A stretch of DNA of 64,000 nucleotides, taken from NCBI RefSeq assembly GCF_026745355.1, contig NC_079209.1:23897733-23961732 (forward strand), read 5' to 3'. Positions 11,990 through 23,200 of this stretch are shown here, piece by piece (positions within the stretch are counted from its first letter, which is position 1; the number at the start of each line of letters is the position of its first letter). Made by a program: the position numbers and the translations under genes. The stretch is from Beta vulgaris subsp. vulgaris. Its lineage: Eukaryota; Streptophyta; Magnoliopsida; Caryophyllales; Amaranthaceae. A model generated the notes under the pieces. That model was not told the DNA's origin and searched no databases. It worked only from the letters and a program-made list of their open reading frames with translations.

Positions 11990-13930
11990 GTGGTTCTAAG
12001 ATCCTATCAAACATGATTTATAAGTGGACTTTGGCCTCAACTTAAAACCAAGTTTAAAAGGTAAGTAAACTCCTTTACTAATTACAACATTTGTAATCTT
12101 AGTTAATGGGTGTTTGCTAAGGTGATTACGCTCCCAGGTAAGGAAGTTACCCACAACGTTGGGGAGAGCCTTCCTAATCCTAGACAGAGATGTCACCCAA
12201 ACACAAAACCCATAAACTTTGCTACAAAATCCAAAACCGTTTTGATGATTTTGTTGGGCCAAACCAAACTAAACTTGCAAATTTCGGAAATTTACTCTAC
12301 TTAGCCCAAGATTGAAAGTAACACTCTGCTTTGGCGAACCTATTACTAACGATCAAGTTTTAGTAGGTGTTTATTTGGAATAGCAAAAACCCAATATTTT
12401 ATTTAAGGGACCTAAGTAAATTATTATGTTGATTTAATTACTAGTGAACATTTAAATAATTAAATCACAAGCATAATAAACTTAGAAAGCATTTAAAAGC
12501 AATATTTAAATGCATAAAATAAAATGTGATCCTAGTATGGCCCCTAAACCTAAAGACTACTCTTTAGGCTCCCTTGTTGAATCACCATGGATCTCCATCC
12601 TTGTGCTTCATAGGATAAGATTGAATCACCATTCTTCTTATTAATACTTGAATAAATATTTTTGGAATTATAAACTAAAATATTACAAAAATACCAACGA
12701 TGCGTAGATCGTATTTAGATTAAAAATACATTAACGATACGCAGATCGTATTTTCTATCCAAGTTTTGGGCCATACTAGTCACCGCATGCATTCATAATA
12801 TCATATATAAAAACATGCATTTTAATCAACTATTAAAATAAATTATCATGTTTTAACAACTTTAAAACATAATAACACTGAAGATTTAATCACACATTAA
12901 ATCCTATGGTTGGTACCTTAAGACAAAATTTAATCATATTAGAATTTCGTCTCACAAAGGCTTTAAAATATTAATCTAACAAATTTAATCATATTAAACT
13001 TAAAGAAAAATTAAAGCAATTGTAGGCACCACATATAATTTAATCATATTAAAAAAAAAACTTAACATGATGACTAACCACATAAAAGGCATGGAAGAAT
13101 TAATCAACTATTAATACTAACAACCTAAAATGTAATTAACATCATAAAAATAATAATAAAAATAGTTACTAACTCCTTAGTAACCCCCTTTAAAATTAAC
13201 TAGTCAATTATCACATATAATTAACTAATAAAATTAAAGCTCATTATTTTAATTCAATTATGACTTAAATATAAAATTAATCACCATTAATTAATTATTT
13301 GCAATATTGGAATATACTCAAAAAAAAAATTTTTTTTAATAAGCTGCCAAGGCAGCAGTGTGCAGCACCACTGCCACCTCAGCAGCGGCCCACCACCGGA
13401 CGCGCAGACGTGGCAGCACCGGCGACTGGCCACGGCACGACACCACCGGCAGCCTGCACAGCGCAGGCAACAAGTGCGCGACAGCAGCGCCCAGCGCAGG
13501 ATATGACCCGCGCCAGCCACCACGCACGCCAGCCACAGTCCGGCGGCGCTCCAGCCACTACGCCGGCCGATTTTCCGGCGGCCTTCCCCTTCCCTCTCAA
13601 TTATCAATCAACCCTTGTGCATAATTGAATGGAAGTTACAACAAATTGTTTTGGGAAAAAATTAGGGTTCATATCAATTTTGTTTTTAAAAAAAAACATA
13701 ACTAACACACAAAATCTGATATTTTGTGATGTGAGATTTCAATTTTGAGTATAATATATATTTATATATACATAAAAATCCAATTTTTATGTTTCCAATC
13801 AATTAATATCATAATATCAATTATGCAAATAAATTATATATAAAGCCCTCCCTTAATTGAATTAAAAAATGAAATAAAACATGCATCAACATGATCATAT
13901 TAATCTATGCAATAGGCTAACTGATACCAC
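11990..13930 (-). other. Copia leader, non-coding
   Basis: About 1.9 kb between the 5' LTR/primer site and gag. It is AT-rich with no coding potential apart from a sharply GC-rich block at 13346-13605. It is transcribed 5' UTR of the retrotransposon. Nothing else is recognised in it. Confidence 0.6.
13346..13605. other. GC-rich island in copia leader
   Basis: About 260 bases rich in CAGC, CCGGC and GCGCC motifs within otherwise very AT-rich DNA. All open frames here are low-complexity and overlap one another. It may be structured leader RNA or captured host sequence. No function is assigned. Confidence 0.5.
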
Positions 13931-14581
13931 TGTAGGAACTTAGATGCATAATGCGGAAAATCAAGTATCAAATACTTGTACATCTATCCAAGATCATTGC
14001 ATAAATTAGTATGAATCAAACAATAGTATAGAATTATACCTTTGATGCGTATGTTCCTCTTGTCCACCAAACTTCTAGTGGAGATCACCTTAGAACGTCA
14101 AGCGCGTTCCTCTAATGTTGGTCCACCAACAACACTTGGATCACCACGTATGCTAGTACGGAAGAGAGACAAACTCACTTGCTTTTGGTGGTGTATGAGG
14201 GCCGAAATATGGGGAGGAAAACTAGAGAGAAAAATCAGATTTTTCTCTTAAGAAGATGACACACAAAAGATGCTCAATGTAACTCCTAATACAAATATAT
14301 AGGAGTGGTTACAAGTGAACTTCATGAGGTTTTATTGGCCTCATAATATACATTATGAGCCTAATAAAACTCATAAGTTACACATCTTTTCCATCCACCA
14401 TAAAACGTCCAACCCATTTCACAAATGGGTTTGGATATTATCCAACTGTTATTACTTGTGTGACCTCATAGGACCCAATAATACTAGAAGTTGGCCCTAA
14501 TCATATTAGTCCAACAAACCACAATTAGCTTCTAGCAAAACGTTGTGATCATCTAATATTATTGAATATATTATCTCCATA
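13931..14581 (-). repeat. Copia 5' LTR, truncated at the outer edge
   Basis: 651-base copy of the LTR. It ends at CTCCATA where the partner LTR continues for about 56 more bases. The tRNA-Met primer site lies directly inside it at 13921-13930 on the minus strand. Confidence 0.85.
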
Positions 14582-14839
14582 GTGGTGAATTCAATGAAGA
14601 ACAAAGTTGAAGGTTGTAGCTCCTCTTTTTAGAATCTTTGATGATATTCATAGGCTAGTTGGGAACTTTGAGTATGTTTCTTTTTCGCATGTTAAACGAG
14701 CGGGTAATGTTGTTACCCACCTATTAGCTCATTGGGATTGTCCTCGTTATTTAGAGATTGTATGGCTTGATACCTTTCCTAAAGTATCACTACTTTGATT
14801 CAATATAAGTTCCTAGCTTTCCACTCAAAAAAAAAAAAA
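14582..14839 (+). pseudogene. 3' end of the interrupted LINE (RNase H C-terminus and poly-A)
   Basis: The translation around 14607-14795 (FRIFDDIHRLV, then FSHVKRAGNVVTHLLAHW) matches the last part of a plant LINE RNase H (RVT_3) domain. It is followed by a short 3' UTR and a 13-base A tract at 14827-14839. It continues the fragment ending at 1475. About 25 codons between the two pieces are missing, together with the outer edge of the adjacent copia LTR, which points to a deletion across that junction. Confidence 0.7.
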
Positions 14840-14911
14840 TTGATCCGAACTTGAAACCGCTATTAGAAATCCATGTTCTGACAACTCGTTGATGAAGATA
14901 AGAGTAATTTT

Positions 14912-15233
14912 TAGAGGTGGGCATGGGCTGAGCCAGCACGTGGTCCCGCCCGATCCGACCAGTTGTCCGCTAGGTGGGCCGTTAGTTTGTTAGTCAAAAA
15001 AATTTATTTCAGGCCCGCAACGGCACGAGCTGCTAGATGGCCCGCGGGTTGAACGTCCCTTTTCTTTGTTTTTTAGACTAAAACTGTCTAAAATTTAAAA
15101 AAAACGAACATAAAACACGAGCTAGATCGTGGACAAATCTGAAAATTTCAGTCCCGACACAGCCCGCCCCGTCAATTCCCCAAGCCTACAGGTCGAGCCC
15201 GTGAACGGTTCGGCCCGACCCGACCCATGCCTA
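14912..15233. mobile_element. GC-rich hAT-like MITE
   Basis: Begins TAGAGGTGGGCATGGGC and ends CGACCCATGCCTA, imperfect inverse ends of the kind seen in plant hAT-related repeats built from GGGC/CCCGACC motifs. No 8-bp target duplication was found, so the borders are approximate. It lies about 100 bases upstream of the probable SUA 5' UTR, so it may contribute promoter sequence. Confidence 0.5.
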
Positions 15234-15249
15234 GGTATGGAACTAAGTT

Positions 15250-17299
15250 TCATTAAGAAGTCAGTTTTTGGTTAAAATTTTTCTGAACGTAAGAAGAACA
15301 ACTCATGTTTCTCCCCTACCATCGTTTCTTTTGTTTGTTATCCTGTACCCTCCCAATTCTTCCCAAATTTCAGATTCGAAAATCCGTTTTCTTAAGCTCA
15401 CATAAAATTTGATGCTCCCTTTTTTTTTTTTATTCTATTCTTTCTATTAGCCTCGGAATTTGTTGCTGCGACTCGTGAAGCTCTCAAATCTTCCATTTTT
15501 TGAGCTAGGGTTTTTTCTTTTTTGGGCAAAAATTGCGTTTTGCAGGTCAAAGGTAATTATTTTCTTGCTGTTGTATGTTTCGGTTGAAATTGCGATGCTC
15601 GAAGCTTTGGATTATATTCAATTCGAATTTACTGGCAGGTGCAGAGTTCAAGTTATGAATTATGATTTTGTCCCTTTTTTTTATACCCAATAAAATTTTG
15701 CATCATTCATCTCAAAAAGAAAAAATTTGCATCATATGGCTATCATGTTTGGGTAAAAAATGGTTTGAAATTTATTGATTCTTGATGAAGGGACATGGTT
15801 GGAGACCCCGGTTGCCGTACGGGTCTACTTTGTTAAGGGGTATTGGAAAAAAGATGTTTTTTCCTGAAGATTTCATAGCTTTTTAGAATTTCGACTGTTT
15901 GTGTTTTCGTGGTTGATAATAAAATATGATACAGGTTATTGAATTGTGGAAGGTAGGGGTTTAGTATAAACTTTCAAGAAATTCGGCATTGACATCATTA
16001 CTGGTTCGAAAATGTTAATTGGTGAGGATAGATTTTTAACATAACATTTAGGTGGGTAATAGCAAACCAATTCGACTCGGGTGCTATAAATAGGACGTGA
16101 AACTGTATGACAGCCGGCAGCGGCTGAGTTATTATCATTTTGTTTTAGGTTGATTTGTTTGCTGTGCAAGCTCAACAAGGCCTCTAAAATTGAATGATAG
16201 CCATTTTGAATTTCTTGAATAGCGTTGAACTTTATTTTAAATTGCTGATGTATGATTCTGTTGCAAGCTTTCATATTTAGAACAAAGCCCAAGAAAGGGA
16301 TTTTAAGTTCAATGGGACCATTTAATTAATTAATAATGTTTTAGTTCTAACTTTGAGCTCTTATTGATTCAAGTATCTTTAGGCGCTTCACCTTTTAATA
16401 AATTGGAGTTAAATGGAGTAGTAGCTAAATAGTTACTATTTTCAGGGGCCTAAATATGATATTAGCTCAGAGTCCCCTTAATTGTCGAGACGGATAAAAG
16501 CCTCATTTACTATGCTACAAAATTTGTTTGATTTTCAGTGGCTGTTAAACATCTTGTTACTTCCCTAGCTGGCAATCTATTTGTTTGTGCCATGGAATAT
16601 TAAATGTGGATTTGTTCTCAATGTTGACTGGGTGCTGTTGTAGTTGGGAGTTGGGTGCCTCTGGACAGATTGTTTATTTGAATTTGTAGTTCCCATGATA
16701 CCACGATTGATGCATGTATGGACCTGGCTCTCATCAAACAAGGTTTGAATTCAATAATATTATTGAATGTTTTAGAGAACGTTTTCCATCAAATATTGAA
16801 AATTTGTTTGCACTGTTTCTAGACAAATTAATGCGTCTAAAACTGGTCCATCTTTTATGTTAACCTGTTGGTGGATTCCTGTGATCCAACTTTGTTTCTC
16901 TAAGAGATATTTTCATATGCACTTGATAGCAAGGTGAGAGTTGAGTTGGTTGATGCTGATGGTTATGCACATGTGCATCTCTCTTTAGGGAGAGAGGGGA
17001 ACACCATACGTTTCATTTTATCTTTTAGCCTGCCAGAAGAACTTTTGTCGGCTTAGCTAGTTGGTGTATTTACTTGGTGAAACTTGTTTTTAGAGAAATG
17101 AAATGTGATGGGTGTATGTGGCCATAAGGATTGCGCTGGAGGGAAGGCCGTGTCATGACAATTGGTGCTTGGTTCATCAAGGCATAACAGTGTGTTTGTG
17201 CATCCATTACAGGAAAGTTTTGCAAACATCCTGATCCTGAAACCTCTGAAAGATCATTCACAAGCCTTGCAGGGTTAACTTCAGCAAGTGTCACAAGAA
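15250..17299 (+). promoter_or_regulatory. SUA promoter, 5' UTR and probable 5' UTR intron
   Basis: Pyrimidine-rich sequence and a T tract near 15420 precede a probable untranslated first exon (about 15300-15551) ending AAAG before GTAATT. An acceptor such as CATCCATTACAG at about 17211 would begin the second exon, leaving about 88 untranslated bases before the ATG at 17300. A 1.6 kb 5' UTR intron is inferred, not proven. No other gene is seen in this 2 kb. Confidence 0.5.
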
Positions 17300-20200
17300 A
17301 TGGATGGTCGCTATGGTCTTCAGCATGGATGGGAAAATAACAGCGTAATTGTGGTTTCCTTTTTAATCACCTATATGGGATATGGGATATGGCATGATAA
17401 TACAAGAATTAGGGCTCATGTGATTGTCCATTTTTTCTGGCATCTCATCCTTAGAGAACAATGAGAGAAAGCCGTGGACATTGAGGATATGGAATCATTT
17501 CCCTGTTTGTACCATCACTGTTTCTTGCTGACATGACTTATTCTCTTCACTCCACAGGCATTGGAGGCATATGGTGCTGTCCATGAACCAAACTATCGGT
17601 GAGTGCTTGGAACAAGGGTAACATAGTCTTCATTGATACTTCGTGTCACTTTTAGTCTTCATTTGCAACTTGTGGCATGTTATTCTTCGAGTCTTGAAGT
17701 GTTCAATGTATTTATTGTGGGTTTTTTTAATGGAGAAAAATGATAGCATGGCTAATGGAAATTCTTTGTGGGTGATAAATATTGATATGTTTGTGCACAT
17801 AGTGATGAATTGATCATGCATCCTCTAGCATGTCTCTCTCTAAACATGGTTTGAATTCCTTCTTTATGTTACCTTTTTTTTTTTTGAAAGATTCTTTATG
17901 TTAGCTTAGTTTCCTTAGATTTGACTGAATTATTTTCCTCTATGTAACCTTCTTTCGCCATGAATTAGTTTTTGTATCCCTAAAAAATCTTTATTTTTTC
18001 ATTGTAATTTTCCTTTGATCGATCCACATGATGCTTTCTTGGCAGGGCTGGCAGTGCCTATGATGACAGGAGATTTTTAGATGAAAGGTTTCCCAGGGAT
18101 AGTGCATATTCAAGGGGCACATTTCATCGGGATGTTGAGAGGGACAGTTATGCGGCCCCCCAACCAGTTGGTTTATGGCCTCAAGCAAGGAGGAGAGGAT
18201 ATGAAGAAGAGTTCTCACTTGAAAGGGAACCTAGAAGACATGACAAGTCATATCATGAGCCATATCATGAGATGGATAGTTTCCGTGATGGTCACAGGTA
18301 CAAACAGATGCTGGTAACTTTAGAGACGCGTTGCTTGGTATTGACCACTGCCGAAATCATGGATTTTGCAGGGCTGGACGATTTGGCATGCGTGAACGTG
18401 ATGATTATGCTTTTGATGATTATGATTATAGGAATCGTAGAGATGACAGTCGGGAGAGAGATTATGATTACGGAAGGCATAGTCATGATTCTGATTATGA
18501 TAGAAGCAGAAGGGATGACAGTTGGAAGCGGCGTGGTTCACGTGACCGAGAACGTGAGAGGAGAGATTTGAGCCATGAAAGGGATTTGAGTCCTTATAGA
18601 AGGCATTCACGCTCCCGTTCAAGGTCTCATGGTCGTGATAATCGCTCCAAATCAAGGTCACCTAGAGGTCGTAGCCGTGGTCGTAGTCATCATGAGGATA
18701 CTTATGATGATCGGTATGATAGGATTGAGAGACATAGAGATCGTGAAGACAAACGACATGATCAAAATTCCGCGGTATGTTTTTGCTTAGACTACTTCAA
18801 GTTTTCTTTGGTCCTTGTTCTTTTGGTTCTGGAGGCGCTAACAATGATTTTTTCTGCTAGACACCTTCTGCTACTGTGGTTGTAAAAGGTCTCTCTCAGA
18901 AGACTACTGAAGAAGATCTGTATCAAATTCTTGTATGTCTATCAGTCATTCAGTTCCTTTCTTTTTGCGTTTCTGATAGTAGCTTGTATATCCCTCGTGT
19001 TTGACGTGTAACTGAGTGACATACTTTTATCAGGCTGAGTGGGGTCCTCTGCGCCATGCTAGAGTCATCAAGGAGCGGAATTCTGGCATTTCCCGTGGAT
19101 TTGCTTTTATTGATTTTCCATCAGTGGTTGAATCTCTTATCATTGTTGGCTTCTGAATATTTTATTCTTACTATTTCTTGGATTGACTTCTGAGCTTGAT
19201 GTCACAGGATGCAGCACAGGTGATGATGGCTAAGGTAGGATTGGAAGGTCTTGTGGTAGATGGAAGGAAACTTCTGTTCGAGTATAGGTATAAGTTATGT
19301 TTCTGTTTGGATTGTCATTTGCTTGCAATCTTTTTTAATATAATCAGCTTGTTCTATCTTGAAGAAATTCTTGTTATGATGCAGTAGCAAGCCCACCGGT
19401 TCAGGGGGACCACCTTATGGACAAGATGGTCAGAGATCCTCCCATGTCAGCCATAGAAGCTCCATAGTACCCTCTGATTGGATGTGTACTATCTGTGGGT
19501 GTGTCAATTTTGCTCGTCGTGTGTCATGCTTTCAGGTAATCTTTTTCTTGTTTTATTGACCATATCGCTGGTAGATTTTTGAGAACCCTTATATTATATC
19601 AGTGGATGATGTACCCTTCATGATTCATATAAATTTAATTGATTGTTACCTCTAATATATTTCTAGGAACTAGTTATCGTGTGTATATGTCATTTTGTTA
19701 TACAATTGGAGATACCAATCTTGATGCCAGATAATCTGTTTACATTACTTTTTAAGCGCTGACAAACCCTTGAGGCAGAGTTGTATTGCTGAGCGGAGGT
19801 ACTGCTCAAGGCTCGAGCACTTACATGATAAATTATAGTTCTTATATTCTGCTAGTTTTTTTTTTTGTTTTACTTCGTAGTTTTTTAATTCTACAACATT
19901 GGATGGTACACCTTAACATAAAGCCAAAATCGGTGGGGCTTTCTCAAGCTTAATAGGAAAATGAGGTCTTCTCATTACTGATGAACTAAGATAGATGTGC
20001 TCTCTAAATGCAGTGTAATGAGAGCCGGACTGATGATGCTCCTTCAGCTGACATGTCGTCATCAAGTCCTGCACCATTGAGTAGAAAGGGAGCTGAGGCA
20101 GGTTGGTAACAATTGCAAATATCAGTTGCATACTGTATCATTTTGATTGCTGAGTTGATGTAATATCAGGGCCTACTCATGTTTTGGTTGTGCGCGGATT

Positions 20201-23200
20201 GGATGAGAATGCCGATGAGGAAATGCTTCGCTATGAGTTCTCTAAACATGCTCCAATCAAGGTACTTAACACCTTTGGGTAGATGACTGCCTCTTGAAGG
20301 TGTGTAGCTGATACAACAGCTGCTGTAATTTTGCAGGATCTTCGTCTCGTTAGAGACAAATTTACCCACGTTTCAAGAGGATTCGCATTTGTTCACTTCT
20401 ATTCAGTATGTCATTTTTTTTGTATTCATTTATTTACCCACCACTGAGGGGAAGGTTTTATGTCAATACAAGTTTACCGCTGGTAGTTGAGAAAAGCTAT
20501 TATCAAGTATTAGTTTTAATTTTTTTTAGTTCTTTTTTTGTTGTTTTTTTGGCTGTCTATGGCTGCTGAACATTCCATCATTCACAGTCTGATACTTCAG
20601 ATTTTGTCTTGCCTTTTTGAACAGGTAGAGGATGCCACTAAAGCCCTTGAAGCAACCAATGGAACAAACCTTGAGAGGAATGGTCAGATTCTGCGTGTGG
20701 CGTATGCAAAAAGCATTCTTGGTCCTGGGTCAGGTTCCTCTGCACATTCAAGCAGCCTTGCTGCTGCTGCAATTGAGGCAGCAACATTTGCTCAGCAGGT
20801 AGAATATTAGTGTAAGATTGTATTAACATGAAAGTTTGACTGATTATGAGATCAGCCCTGTACCCAGGAAACATGTCTCAGAGTGTCAATGTTGTGATAA
20901 TTAGAAAATAATCTCTTTTTCCTTTTCCTCTTGGGTTGAGGATTGGTGGAAAGCGATAGACATCCTCTTAATTTGTCATTAATGTTTCCAATTGTTCCTC
21001 CTAGCTTTCTGTATCACAGTTATTGAGCTATGAGTCTAAATTTGCTTGCCAATTTGCAGTCTTGGGGCTCCTTATGTCTTCTTAGTTTGGAGTTGGCTGG
21101 ATTATTATGCTCGATATATTGATGGTGAAAAAGTCGCTTTCAGATAATGTATGGCATATGAACATCAATTGAGAACTTGAAATGAAGTCAATAATATATT
21201 TATGTCCCCGTATGGAAATTGGCTGTTAGTTTTTGACTTGTTGGCGGCTGGTTCAGTTGGCTTGCTTGGCCGGATGGTATTGTTAGTTGTTGGTAGTGCC
21301 GTAATGGCTGTTTCAGTTAGTTCATAGTGTTAGCCATCTACAAAGCTGTTTGGTAAGATCAGTCATCTGCTGGTTTTGACTAAAGGCATTATTACGCAAG
21401 AGAAGAAATGTCAGCTCTTTGGGTGCTGATGTGTATCTAAGGTGTCCCCTTTTTTATATTGTGTCTTGATGAACTGATTGATTATTTGTTGCATTTCTGT
21501 GGTTTGGAAAAGATATTTCTGCAGCTATCCCTTTTGTCCTTTGTTACATTCTTAGTCATAAGTGGCTGCAGAGTGCAGATGCTACTACCGTCAAGAGGGA
21601 GAAGGTAGGATTTGAATTGAAAGGTAAAATAGGTTAGAATAATATAGGTAATAATAAAAAGGACAATATAGAATCTATATTGAGTCATCCATGTATGGTA
21701 TATGTAGCAACTAAAAAGAGACATTGTAGTACTTTTTAGTGATTTGCATAATTGGAAGAGCCGGGATCCTTTAGTTACCAACAAGCAACGTGCTAAGGCC
21801 CAATATAAGCCTCCCCTGCTGTACACTTATCACAGGAAGAGAAAGAAGAAAGAAGGCTCTAGAGTGTGATAAGTAACCTGAACTATCTTACTGCACTTAT
21901 CACGAGGGAGAAGAATGTGAGCAAGTGAAGGAATCTTATCAGAAGTTTGTTATGACCTCAGGCCAGCTCAAATAAATAGCCAATAGGACAGAGAGGATTA
22001 ATATGCAGAAATTGAGTGAGAAAATAGCTGAGTAGGAGAGCCCTTACCTCTAGAAAGTAAGGAGTTGTAATCCTTGGTTACTCTGATCAGGAAATACAAC
22101 TTACTATCTGGTTTTTATAATTCTGTGTATCTTAATTCTTGCTTTGATTTTGGTCAGTTCTAAGGTTTGCCTTAGCACAAAGTAAATCGATGCCTTTTCT
22201 ATTGTGTGTTTGTCCTTTGCTAAACACTTATTCTGGCTTGCATCCATAATGCAGTACGATGCTGTTGGTTGGGCGCCCAAAGAATATAACCCAGATGACA
22301 AACAACCAGCTAGCGGCCAGCAGCAAGGTGCAGAGGCAGCTGGTCAAAATGATGGTTCAGCTCCTCAATCTGGCTTTGTGTGGGATGAAGCATCAGGCTA
22401 CTATTATGATGCTGCCTCTGGTTTCTACTATGATCCAAATACAGGTTTGTCTGTCTATTGTGATGCTCGGTCATGCTTTTTGTGAATACATATTGTTTGT
22501 TTCTTTTTGGAAAGGTAAGTTTTGTATAATGTGAAAGTTGACAGTTTCAAAGATATTGCTAAATTAATAGTTCATTCATATGATTTTAGACCTTAAAAGT
22601 GACTTGTTAAAAGGGCCTGATGATGATTGAAGTAGCCAATTTTTTTTTTTTGTGTAGAATATCTTAAGGAAAAAAATCGAAGATTTGGATGGGTTCAATT
22701 GACTTTTGGATCAGACAGATCATTCCTCAGTACCAATATATTTTTTTTACGTATGGATCCGTGGTGTTCTGTCGTAACTTCTTCTACTGCTCAATTTCTG
22801 CTGCTTTAAAGCACACTTTGAACTGCTGATGTCCTATTTCCCCCATATTCCTCCTTTGTGAGCTTTTGTTTCGTCGCCTCTATACCTACTTTTATTTACT
22901 AGATTTTTTAGATCAACTGAAAGTCAGAATCTTAGTTCTCTAGAAGCATGCCTTGGCTGCACCTAGGCGAGGGGAGAGTCCAGGCACTGGAAAAAACGCA
23001 TCTGGAAATATGGGTGTAGCAACATAAGGCAGGTGACACCAATGTGTGGGCCTCCAGCCGCCTGCCCGATTCTTGTAGAGATGCATGTGAGAGAGGAGAT
23101 CTAAGCTGAATTTTAAAGATTACCATGAAAATTTTAACGTAAATGTCACCTAGCTTTGATATACACATTTCAAGCAACATACCTTTATTGCATATAATAT

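Larger units (their letters stand above)
1476..14581 (-). mobile_element. Ty1/copia LTR retrotransposon with nested CACTA
   Basis: Two direct repeats bound the element: 1476-2188 (3' LTR in the sense of transcription) and 13931-14581 (5' LTR). They are roughly 97% identical by eye and begin TGTAGGAAC on the plus strand. A primer binding site complementary to initiator tRNA-Met (TGGTATCAG) sits just inside the 5' LTR, and the polypurine tract AAGTGGGAGAT sits against the 3' LTR. Gene order is gag, protease, integrase, RT, RNase H, as in copia. The 5' LTR lacks about 56 outer bases and no 5-bp target duplication is seen. Without the nested 4.8 kb CACTA the element is about 8.3 kb. Its leader between LTR and gag is unusually long at about 1.9 kb. 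Confidence 0.9.

Noticed and set aside
13287..13628. Several overlapping open frames on both strands in GC-rich DNA
   Set aside because: High GC removes stop codons by chance. The peptides are Ala/Arg/Cys low complexity and lie in a retrotransposon leader.
18272..18571. Reading straight through 18298-18371 in the SUA gene
   Set aside because: It leaves the RS-rich frame and ends in a hydrophobic out-of-frame peptide. Splicing out 74 bases restores the conserved frame.
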